Below are positions 1 to 6,685 of a stretch of 7,865 bases of DNA, piece by piece; position 1 is the first letter of the stretch, and every line of letters starts with the position of its first letter. The notes under the pieces were generated by a model. That model saw nothing but the letters and a program-made list of their open reading frames with translations. It ran no database searches and had not been told where the DNA came from. Both the position numbers and the translations under genes were made by a program. This stretch comes from Phycisphaerales bacterium UBA7708 (GTDB lineage: Bacteria > Planctomycetota > Phycisphaerae > Sedimentisphaerales > Anaerohalosphaeraceae), in NCBI GenBank assembly GCA_002482415.1, contig DLFY01000110.1, positions 1 to 7,865 of the forward strand, read 5' to 3'.

Positions 1-1
1 A

Positions 2-295
2 TTCCGACAGGGACGGACCGCGCTGGGGATACTGATTGCCCTCAAGCGGTATCGGCTTGAGCACGGGCAATGGCCCGCACGTCTGGAAGAGGCGTTTGGC
101 TCCACTGCTGTCCCGACCGATCCCGTCAACAGCAAATCGTTCGGATATGCACCCGATAACGGACAGTTTCGACTTTACAGTTTTGGCCCCAACGGTATCG
201 ATGACGGCGGACAGAACGACAATCGCGGCAAAGACGATCTTCTGCTGTGGCCTCGCTCGTCCACAAACGGCAACAACTCCCAGGCTTCCTTATAA
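2..295 (+). CDS. C-terminal end of a hypothetical protein with a GspG-like tail (5' partial)
   Basis: An open frame enters from the left edge (frame starting at base 2) and stops at TAA 293-295, giving 97 residues. It begins FRQGRTALGILIALKRYRLE, followed by a HGQWPARLEEA segment, VPTDPVNSK, FGYAPDNGQFRLYSFGPNG, and an Asp/Asn/Gly-rich stretch (IDDGGQNDNRGKDD), ending in a polar Ser/Asn tail. The order 'helix with ALxxYRLEHGxWP, then VPxDP, then a short beta pair ending in LYSxGPNGxDDGG' resembles the C-terminal half of type II secretion pseudopilin GspG, whose Asp-rich loop binds calcium. From memory, the same tail closes many otherwise uncharacterised planctomycete membrane proteins, so the full protein need not be a pilin. 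The function is unknown because the N-terminus lies outside the window. It converges on the kinase gene, with 5 bp between the two stop codons. The coding call is firm and the family call moderate. Confidence 0.75.
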   Translation, partial: FRQGRTALGILIALKRYRLEHGQWPARLEEAFGSTAVPTDPVNSKSFGYAPDNGQFRLYSFGPNGIDDGGQNDNRGKDDLLLWPRSSTNGNNSQASL

Positions 296-300
296 ACTCA

Positions 301-3300
301 TTATCGCTGATTCACAGCAGGCAGTTCCACGATAAAAGCCGCACCTTTATCCGGGGAGGACTCAACACGTATCTTGCCGTCCAGACGGTCCAGAATTCGG
401 CGAACAATCGTCAGCCCCAGCCCTTCTCCTTTGACAGGACCGGCCGGATTCAGACGATGAAACACCTCAAAAATCTTGTCTGAATGCTCGACGGGAATGC
501 CGATACCGTTATCCTTAACCGTGTATATCACCCGATTGTCCGCAGATTGAGCAAAGACTTCAATGACGGCTTTGCGGCTGGGGTGACGGTATTTGATGGC
601 ATTGTCAATCAGATTTGAAAAGACCTGATTCAAATGCACCCAGTCCCCCATGCACCGCGGCATCGACTCCACACGAAGCTCGATTTCATATTCGCGCATC
701 TGGTACTGGACGGTTTTGAGAATGTTGGCCATCAGCCGGTTCATATCGATTGACTCGATATGCATCTGCATGGTGCCGATACGCGCTATCTGCAAAAGCC
801 CGTTGACCAGGGCATCCATTTTCACCGTGCCGGCGGAGATAAAACCGATCGATTCGGGAATATCTTCATCCAGCAGACGCCGGATCACCCGGCTGCTTTT
901 CTCGCTGAGTGCTTCCCGGCCCAGCAGGACGGTCAGTTCGCGGCAGCTTTTCTGCAGTTCGCCGGCAAATCCCTGAATATTAATCAAGGGACTCCGCAGA
1001 TCATGCGAGGCCACAAAAACAATGCTTTCCAATTCTTCATTTTTAGCCTGAATTTCCTTCATCAGCTTTTCGCTGGCCTGATGGGCCTGGATGCGTTCCA
1101 CCAGCCGCCACATGCCTTCCATCAGCAGCGTCAACTGCTGCACATCGGTCTGGTCATATTCCTCAGCTTTGTTGCCCACCCCGGCAATCACAACCACCCG
1201 TGAACCGACAATAATCGGGACATTCATGTGCCGTTTGAGCGGCACATGACCTTCTGGCAAACCTTTTTTGAATGGATTGTCGGCGGCATAATCATTGGTG
1301 ATTACGGGCTTGCGCTGGCGAAGGGCTTCTCCCCATAACCCGGTTTTGGCCGCCTCATAGAAAATCGGCTTTTCATCCATCCGGCATTCCTGCATGGCCT
1401 CCTTCGACCAGGAATACATGGTCAGAACCGTCTGCTCTTCATTGACAAACGCCAGGTACCCCACCTTGCTGCGAGTCAGACGGACCGCTTCTTCAAGGGC
1501 ATAATCGGTGATTTCCTTGAGCGAAGCACCGGTCATCTGGTTGAGCCTGAGCAGTGCCTGCATCCGCTCGGCGTTGAACTGAATGGCATCCTCGGCCCGC
1601 TTGCGTTCGGTGATATCATCATACAATATGACCAGTTCGCCGGTCGGCAGCCGATAGCCATACCCTTCACGCCAGGTAACAATCCGCTCATCCCGATAAA
1701 AGACCATCGGCAGATGTTCGGGCTGCCCGGTGCGCCACACCCGCCGGGCAAAGTCCATTGCCTGATGCCCTTCGATGGCCGGAAAAATATCCCGCAACCG
1801 GCGGCCCACCAGTTGCTCCCGAGACAGTTTTTCAACACGCTGACAGGCGGGATTGACATCCACCATCTCAAAATCTTCGCCTTCATGGATCGCCTTTAAA
1901 ATCACTACGGCATTGCTCATGCGGGCGAACATTTCGCGGAACCGGTATTCACTGTTGGCCAGTTCCACCTGGGCTTCCAGGCGCTGAATCTCGATGGCGG
2001 CCTGGTTGGCATAGATTTTCAGAATAGACTGCTCATACTGGCTGTCTTCCAGAGGTCTGCGGAAAAACGAGCAGATCACCCCAATTAATTCGCCTTTGAG
2101 ATTATGCAGCGGCATACCGATATAAGCCCTGAATCCCTGCTGAATCAACGCATGATCGCCGGCCAGCACCTGGTCCAGGGAATTCAGCACGCAAAGCCGA
2201 TCTTTGCTTAACACCGACTGCTCGCACGGGGTGCCGGCCAGGGGGTAACTGTAATTCTCCGCGGGCTGACCATCCCTGAATACCGCCAGGGTCTGGACCC
2301 GGTAATCCGGCGCATTGTACAGACGCCCAATGACCGCCATATCCGCATGGAGCTGTTCGGTCAGATGCTCAACAAATACCCGGAACATATCCTGACCCGT
2401 ACAGGTCGACACGGTTCGGATAAACGTGTCGATTGCCATTTGGTATCGTTTGCGATCACTGATGTCATGGGCAAATGAACAATGGTATTCCTTGCCGTCA
2501 TATTCCACATGGTTGGCGGATATTTCAACCGGAAATACACGCCCATCCCGGGTCTTGTGATGCGATTCAAAGCGGGCGCTGCCCTTGTCCCGAAGCTGCT
2601 GCCAGTGCAGCCGGAATCGCTCCGGGTCGAAGTTCGGATCAATATCGATCACGGACCTGGTCAATAATTCCTCACGCGAGTACCCCAATTCCTGACAGGC
2701 CGCATCATTCACATACACAAATTTGCCGTCGGAATCCATCCAGTAGGCCGACTCCCCGACATGATCCACGGCGAACTGAATAAACTGCAGCAGCCGCTGC
2801 GACTCCATACGCTGAAACTCCATGGATATCTGGTTGGCAAATATCCGCAGCATGGATTCATAAAACCGCGTATCCTCGATCGGTTTGCGGAACAGAACCT
2901 TGAGCAGGCCCACAGGCGTCTGGCGGGCATCCAGGATCGACATGCCGATGTATCCATGAATGCCGAAAGTCCTGAGCATGGTATCTTTGGGGTATAATTC
3001 CGAGACCCCATCGGTAATCGTACGCAGCGATTCAGAACGGATTGACTCGCAGGGTGTATCTTTGAGCAGCCAGATAAACGGCTCGACCAGCTCTCCCTGA
3101 GCCCAGATGGCCAGCCCCTCGACCAGCCCCTGATCCATATCCGTCAGCCTGCCAAGCATCACATAATCGGCCCCGAGCAGGCCGGCAATCTGACGGACAA
3201 AATCCTCCAGCATGGCCTTGCCGGAATGCGAGGCCACGCTGCGGATAAATACATCCAGGGCATCCTGATACTTCTTGCGGTCGCTGATATCTCGGGCATA

Positions 3301-6300
3301 GGCACAAACCAGTTGACGTCCTTCATATTCCATAAAGAACGAACTGATTTCCAGCGGCAGAGTCCTTCCGTCTTTGCAGCGATGGATCGTTTCCACGTGC
3401 CGGGTGCGATGGACTTGAATCTCCTCCCAGAAAGCAGGCCAGTCCTCCGTCCGATACCGGGTATCGATGTCTTCAATTTTCATCTTCAGCAGCTCATCCC
3501 GGTTATACCCCAGCAGTCTGCATGCCGCATCATTGGCATATACAATCCGCCGGTCCTGATTGAACCAATAGATGGCATCGGCGGCATAATCCACCGTGCG
3601 CTGCGTCAGTTCGAGCGTCTGCTTTATTTTCTTGCGAACGGAAATATCAATAATCAGACCTTCGAGAGCGACGACCTGGCCGGCGTCGTTGAAGATGCCG
3701 CATCCCTGTTCCCAGACCCATTTGGGCTGCCCGTCACGAGTTCGAATCCGGTATTCAATACGATACACCGCACGCTGGTCCAGGGCTTTTTGAATTTCAT
3801 CCCAGACATACTGACGGTCGTCCGGATAAATCACATCATTCCAGGACAACGTCCCGCTTTGAAATTCTTCATCCGCATATCCGCTGAGGTCCTGACAAGC
3901 CTTGCTGATAAATTCAATCGTCCAGCTATGATCATTTTTACATCGGAACGCAATGCCGGGCAGATTCCCCAGCAGGGTGGACATCTGCCGCTGACTCTCA
4001 GCCAGGGCCACTTCCGTCTGCTTGATACCCGTAATATTGACCACACTGCCCAGCATGCCGATGATTCCGCCGTCGGGACCGCGGTAGGGATAAACATTCA
4101 CCATCGCATACACGGTACGGGAAGAATCCGTTCCCCTGGTAAATTCGATGAGGTGATTAAAGACCGCATTGCCCTGCTCAAATACCGCAGGCCAGAACAG
4201 GTCAATATGCGACGCAAAAGCCGGAATGATTTCTTCCACCGTGTGTCCCAGATGCTTTTCCATGGAAACACCGTTAAGCTGAGCCAGATGACGATTGACT
4301 TTGATATAACGCTTGTCTTTGTCCAGCAAAAACAGCCCCACCGGCGCGGTCTGGAAAATGCCATCCAGCAGCCGCTGGTTCTCTTCCAGTTGACGCTGTG
4401 CGGCGATGCGTTCGGTAATATCCAGTGCTGTAAACGCAGAGCCTTTGGATAAATCCCCGGGATCCAGGGCCGCGGAGTTCAGCAGCACATCCAGAATCCT
4501 GCCGTCTTTGGTTTTCCACTGGGTCTGAATCGAACCGGTCCCAGTCAGACGAATCTGGGCATATTTTTCAGAACCCACCCGTTCAAACTCTTCCTGCGTG
4601 GGATAAATCATCCGGGAACTTTGCCCCAGTAATTCCTCCCTGGCGTATCCCAGCATCCGGCAGATATAATCATTGACCTGAATAAACACACGATTGACCA
4701 CCACGCCGATTCCCGCCGGAGCGGCCCGGAAGACACTGGACAGCCTGGCTTCGGATTCGGACAACTCCTGGCTGACATGAACATAATCCGTGATATCCAG
4801 GGCCGCAAAGCTGATGCCTTTGGTGATATCCTGAGGCTCTATGGGTGAGGCGCTCAGCAGAATTTCCACCTTATGGCCGTCTTTGTGCTGAAACGTGGTC
4901 CGCTCCACACCCAGCCCCTCGGCTTCAATCTGCTTGTACCACTGATCGCCGACACGCTGATATTCCTCGTCGTCGGCATACATCATGCGGGTACTCCGCC
5001 CAATCAGCTCTTCCGAGGTAAAGCCCAGCATCTGGCAGAATCGTTCATTGACCTGCAGGAAAACATGATTGGCCACCAGGCCCAGTCCTGCCGGTGCAGC
5101 CCGGAACAGGCTGGCCAGTTGGGCTTCGGAACGACGCAGCGCCGCCTGTGCCTGAATGCGCTCCGATACATCCGAAAACATCACCGCCATGCGGCCGGGC
5201 GCCGTCTGAAAGGCATACACCTGAAAGGTTCCCTGAATCACACCGTTTCCATACGGCAGTTCCTCAATCCCCCAGGGGATTCCATTGACGCAGATGCGGC
5301 GGTACCGCTCCGGAATATCGGTCAGGGCCAGGGCTGGGAAGGCGTCCTCCATACGCTTGCCCAGCAGCGGGCGAAGATCGGTTTTCAGGATTTTTTCCGC
5401 CGCGGTGTTGGCCCCCCTGAGAATCAATCGCCCATCATCGGCCAAATGATAAATCAGCACCCCCAGCGGACAAAATTCAATTACATGACGGAACTGCTCC
5501 TCGATATAATTCCGTTCCCGTTCGGCCTGCTCGCGTCGATGCAGCTCGTTCTGCAGATCACGGGTGCGGCGGCGGACCTGGCTGCGCAAGGACACATTCA
5601 GAAAAACAATAACGACAACCGAACCCAATAGGCCGCCCAGAATCCACCATAGATAACGCAAATCCGCCGGTAATTGGAGGCGAATCCACTGGTTCATCAT
5701 AGCCTGACGCTGCCCAGGCCCGATTGCCGCAAGACCTGCATTGAGAATTTCGCACAACTCCGGCACATCCTTGCGGACCATGTAACACAGCCGAAAATAC
5801 AATCCCGACTGCCCCGCCACACGCAGATTATGTATCCCTTTATCTTCAATGAGATAACTGGCCCGCGACGGCTCAATGACCATCGCATCGGCTTCATGAA
5901 AAGATACCAGCAGCAGGCCTCGCAGCTCGTCATCAACCGGCACCAGTTCAATAGACGGATAAAGCCTTGCAATATCTTCCTGCAGCGCCGCCCCCTGAAC
6001 CGTCACCACTTTTTTACCCAGCAGATCCCTCATGCGAAGAGTCCCTTGGGTTTTGCGGGTGGTCACAATCATATTCTCGAATTCGAGATAGGGCTGTGTA
6101 AATAAAAACGATTCTTCACGTACAGGGGTTTTCTGGGCCGCATAAATCACATGAATTTGTCCCTGGTAGGCCGCCTGCATCATCTCATCCCAGGTATCAA
6201 AATACTCCAGTTCAAATTGATACCCCAATTGTTTTTCCACTGCCCGAATAAAATCGATGCACAGGCCGGATAAAGTCTGCGTCGCCGGGTCGTAAAAGAC

Positions 6301-6489
6301 CTGCGGCGGAATGGCTGTAAATCCAATCCGCAGATTCGGATGGTCCGCCAGCCATTGTCTCTGACTTTCAGTCAGTATCGGATGGACGGCCTGATTCGGC
6401 TCGGCTGCGATCCATCCAAACAAAAGCCCCGTCAGACCCAGTACAATCCATAATCCAGTCGCTATTCTCCGCCTCATAATCCCTTCCAT
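301..6489 (-). CDS. Giant multi-PAS/GAF sensor histidine kinase with a periplasmic venus-flytrap sensor
   Basis: This 2062-aa membrane kinase autophosphorylates on His and would pass phosphate to a separate response regulator. Residue positions count from the first ATG. Signal peptide is ~1-29 (RRR n-region). A BvgS-like SBP_bac_3 domain spans ~40-270, opening with LTESQRQWLADHPNLRIG and carrying TPVREESFLFTQPY at 121-134. One membrane helix is at ~280-299, then a basic coiled-coil linker. PAS domains lie at ~331-449, 455-570, 580-695, 705-824, 832-955, 960-1073, 1236-1350 and 1511-1638. Several end in DITER or DISDRK PAC signatures. GAF domains lie at ~1076-1230, 1352-1505 and 1645-1800. HisKA has the H-box SHDLRSPL (His1829). 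HATPase_c has an N-box (N1959/N1963), DNGIGIP (1993-1999), IFEVFHRL and GEGLGL (2021-2026). All catalytic boxes look intact. There is no receiver domain and no regulator gene nearby. The ligand is unknown. The start is uncertain: ATG 6489 has only AGG five bases upstream, while in-frame ATG 6477 follows GGAAGGG at short spacing; both keep the signal peptide. Confidence 0.95.
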   Translation of the reverse strand: MEGIMRRRIATGLWIVLGLTGLLFGWIAAEPNQAVHPILTESQRQWLADHPNLRIGFTAIPPQVFYDPATQTLSGLCIDFIRAVEKQLGYQFELEYFDTWDEMMQAAYQGQIHVIYAAQKTPVREESFLFTQPYLEFENMIVTTRKTQGTLRMRDLLGKKVVTVQGAALQEDIARLYPSIELVPVDDELRGLLLVSFHEADAMVIEPSRASYLIEDKGIHNLRVAGQSGLYFRLCYMVRKDVPELCEILNAGLAAIGPGQRQAMMNQWIRLQLPADLRYLWWILGGLLGSVVVIVFLNVSLRSQVRRRTRDLQNELHRREQAERERNYIEEQFRHVIEFCPLGVLIYHLADDGRLILRGANTAAEKILKTDLRPLLGKRMEDAFPALALTDIPERYRRICVNGIPWGIEELPYGNGVIQGTFQVYAFQTAPGRMAVMFSDVSERIQAQAALRRSEAQLASLFRAAPAGLGLVANHVFLQVNERFCQMLGFTSEELIGRSTRMMYADDEEYQRVGDQWYKQIEAEGLGVERTTFQHKDGHKVEILLSASPIEPQDITKGISFAALDITDYVHVSQELSESEARLSSVFRAAPAGIGVVVNRVFIQVNDYICRMLGYAREELLGQSSRMIYPTQEEFERVGSEKYAQIRLTGTGSIQTQWKTKDGRILDVLLNSAALDPGDLSKGSAFTALDITERIAAQRQLEENQRLLDGIFQTAPVGLFLLDKDKRYIKVNRHLAQLNGVSMEKHLGHTVEEIIPAFASHIDLFWPAVFEQGNAVFNHLIEFTRGTDSSRTVYAMVNVYPYRGPDGGIIGMLGSVVNITGIKQTEVALAESQRQMSTLLGNLPGIAFRCKNDHSWTIEFISKACQDLSGYADEEFQSGTLSWNDVIYPDDRQYVWDEIQKALDQRAVYRIEYRIRTRDGQPKWVWEQGCGIFNDAGQVVALEGLIIDISVRKKIKQTLELTQRTVDYAADAIYWFNQDRRIVYANDAACRLLGYNRDELLKMKIEDIDTRYRTEDWPAFWEEIQVHRTRHVETIHRCKDGRTLPLEISSFFMEYEGRQLVCAYARDISDRKKYQDALDVFIRSVASHSGKAMLEDFVRQIAGLLGADYVMLGRLTDMDQGLVEGLAIWAQGELVEPFIWLLKDTPCESIRSESLRTITDGVSELYPKDTMLRTFGIHGYIGMSILDARQTPVGLLKVLFRKPIEDTRFYESMLRIFANQISMEFQRMESQRLLQFIQFAVDHVGESAYWMDSDGKFVYVNDAACQELGYSREELLTRSVIDIDPNFDPERFRLHWQQLRDKGSARFESHHKTRDGRVFPVEISANHVEYDGKEYHCSFAHDISDRKRYQMAIDTFIRTVSTCTGQDMFRVFVEHLTEQLHADMAVIGRLYNAPDYRVQTLAVFRDGQPAENYSYPLAGTPCEQSVLSKDRLCVLNSLDQVLAGDHALIQQGFRAYIGMPLHNLKGELIGVICSFFRRPLEDSQYEQSILKIYANQAAIEIQRLEAQVELANSEYRFREMFARMSNAVVILKAIHEGEDFEMVDVNPACQRVEKLSREQLVGRRLRDIFPAIEGHQAMDFARRVWRTGQPEHLPMVFYRDERIVTWREGYGYRLPTGELVILYDDITERKRAEDAIQFNAERMQALLRLNQMTGASLKEITDYALEEAVRLTRSKVGYLAFVNEEQTVLTMYSWSKEAMQECRMDEKPIFYEAAKTGLWGEALRQRKPVITNDYAADNPFKKGLPEGHVPLKRHMNVPIIVGSRVVVIAGVGNKAEEYDQTDVQQLTLLMEGMWRLVERIQAHQASEKLMKEIQAKNEELESIVFVASHDLRSPLINIQGFAGELQKSCRELTVLLGREALSEKSSRVIRRLLDEDIPESIGFISAGTVKMDALVNGLLQIARIGTMQMHIESIDMNRLMANILKTVQYQMREYEIELRVESMPRCMGDWVHLNQVFSNLIDNAIKYRHPSRKAVIEVFAQSADNRVIYTVKDNGIGIPVEHSDKIFEVFHRLNPAGPVKGEGLGLTIVRRILDRLDGKIRVESSPDKGAAFIVELPAVNQR
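304..1029 (-). other. Kinase core: extended HisKA plus HATPase_c
   Basis: Residues 1821-2062 of the kinase. The phospho-acceptor His1829 is encoded at 1003-1005. From this His to the Arg of the second DHp helix (QIARIG, Arg1903) there are 74 residues. A phytochrome-like HisKA has about 54, so the dimerisation hairpin carries an insertion of about 20 residues (within 1845-1880). The HATPase part has recognisable N, G1, F and G2 boxes with no missing key residue, so an active kinase is expected. A GAF domain carrying the GVGNK..EYDQTDVQQLTLLM signature (~1771-1790) lies immediately upstream. Confidence 0.92.
1972..3597 (-). repeat. Tandem duplication of a 275-aa PAS-GAF module (PAS6-GAF1 and PAS7-GAF2)
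   Basis: Residues 965-1230 (bases 2800-3597) and 1240-1506 (bases 1972-2772) share domain order and register. NDAAC, DISDRK.Y, F(I)R.V, the GRL at the end of the first GAF strand, TPCE and ANQ..(M/I)E(F/I)QR(M/L)E recur at a period of 275 residues. It becomes 276 near the end of the GAF domain, a single-residue gap. The PAS halves are identical at 46 of 111 positions (41%) by hand count. The whole PAS-GAF unit was therefore copied, not each domain separately. Confidence 0.85.
4405..5127 (-). repeat. Tandem duplication of a 125-aa PAS unit (PAS2 and PAS3 of the kinase)
   Basis: PAS2 (residues 455-570, bases 4780-5127) and PAS3 (residues 580-695, bases 4405-4752) align without a gap at a fixed period of 125 residues (375 bp). 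By hand count 57 of 116 positions are identical (49%). Shared stretches include FRAAPAG, the CxMLG core, EEL.G.S.RM.Y, the RVG turn, KDG and ALDIT. The DNA has diverged more, so this is an old duplication and not an assembly repeat. The linker of about nine residues between the copies is helical in character (SQELSESEA), as expected for stacked PAS domains. Confidence 0.85.
5676..6489 (-). other. Periplasmic sensor segment of the kinase: signal peptide plus SBP_bac_3 (venus-flytrap) domain
   Basis: Residues 1 to about 271 precede the only internal membrane helix and should lie in the periplasm. The segment follows the SBP_bac_3 pattern: a hydrophobic core after 'HPNLRIGF', GLCIDFIRAVEKQLGYQFE (75-93), a WDEMMQAAYQGQIHVI hinge region (100-115), TPVRE with Arg124, and DAMVIEPSRASYLI (201-214). 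In amino-acid-binding relatives the Arg of the TPER motif holds the ligand carboxylate, and an Asp in the 'AVVxD' position often holds the amino group. Here the Arg is kept, and the equivalent of the Asp appears to be Glu206. Cysteines are at 77, 235 and 246, and a disulfide is possible. An amino-acid-like ligand is plausible but not shown. Confidence 0.85.
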
Positions 6490-6539
6490 GTTCGCCTGAT
6501 TCGATACAAGGTACCTCTTTTAATCCAGCCTTCACACGT

Positions 6540-6568
6540 ATTGTAATTTTATTTGTTTTAAATGTAAA
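6540..6568 (-). promoter_or_regulatory. Predicted sigma70-type promoter of the kinase gene
   Basis: Read on the minus strand, a -35 box TTTACA (6563-6568) and a -10 box TACAAT (6540-6545) are separated by exactly 17 bp of A/T-rich DNA. Each box differs from consensus at one position. Transcription would start near 6533, giving a leader of about 44 nt to ATG 6489. This is the best promoter match in the intergenic region. It is a sequence match only, and a housekeeping sigma factor with standard specificity is assumed. Confidence 0.65.
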
Positions 6569-6609
6569 TCGGATTTGCGGATTTCTTCGATACAAAACAG
6601 CGGATTGGC

Positions 6610-6637
6610 TTGACAAGCTTTGGGTTTGATGTAATGT
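6610..6637 (+). promoter_or_regulatory. Predicted promoter of the VanY-like gene
   Basis: A perfect -35 box TTGACA (6610-6615) is followed after 16 bp by TAATGT (6632-6637), a weak -10 with the first, second and last bases matching consensus. The predicted start near 6644 gives a leader of about 42 nt to ATG 6686. That argues against the upstream ATG at 6647, which would be almost leaderless. The -35 lies inside a short inverted repeat, GCTTG-A-CAAGC (6608-6618), a possible operator. A weak -10 with a perfect -35 may indicate activator dependence or simply a modest promoter. Confidence 0.5.
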
Positions 6638-6676
6638 CAGGTTCTGATGCTTAAACCAATGTATTCATCATTTATC

Positions 6677-6680
6677 GGAG
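6677..6680 (+). promoter_or_regulatory. Ribosome binding site that fixes the start of the VanY-like gene
   Basis: GGAG sits 5 nt before ATG 6686. The other in-frame ATGs at 6647 and 6659 have no comparable Shine-Dalgarno sequence. Translation from 6686 also places Lys4 directly before a hydrophobic stretch, as in a signal peptide. Confidence 0.7.
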
Positions 6681-6685
6681 TTTTC

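Noticed and set aside
36..335. + strand open frame of 99 aa at the left edge
   Set aside because: It is in a different frame from the GspG-like tail, which has clear family character, and it runs over the stop codons of both real genes.
3226..4452. Long + strand open frame (408 aa) opposite the kinase gene
   Set aside because: It lies wholly antisense to conserved PAS/GAF coding sequence, has no recognisable domain, and is explained by the codon pattern of the real gene.
4873..5631. + strand open frame (252 aa) opposite the kinase gene
   Set aside because: It is antisense to PAS1, PAS2 and the membrane helix, shows no family motif, and is a shadow frame.
6368..6616. Minus-strand frame of 82 aa across the kinase start and the intergenic region
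   Set aside because: It overlaps the kinase signal-peptide coding region in another frame, contains the predicted kinase promoter, and has no family resemblance.
6630..6635. TGTAAT as the -10 box of the peptidase promoter
   Set aside because: It matches consensus better than TAATGT, but it is only 14 bp from the TTGACA box, too short for a normal sigma70 promoter.
6647..6685. Upstream ATG as the start of the VanY-like protein
   Set aside because: It has no ribosome binding site and would lie about 3 nt from the predicted transcription start. It would also put 13 extra residues before the signal peptide.
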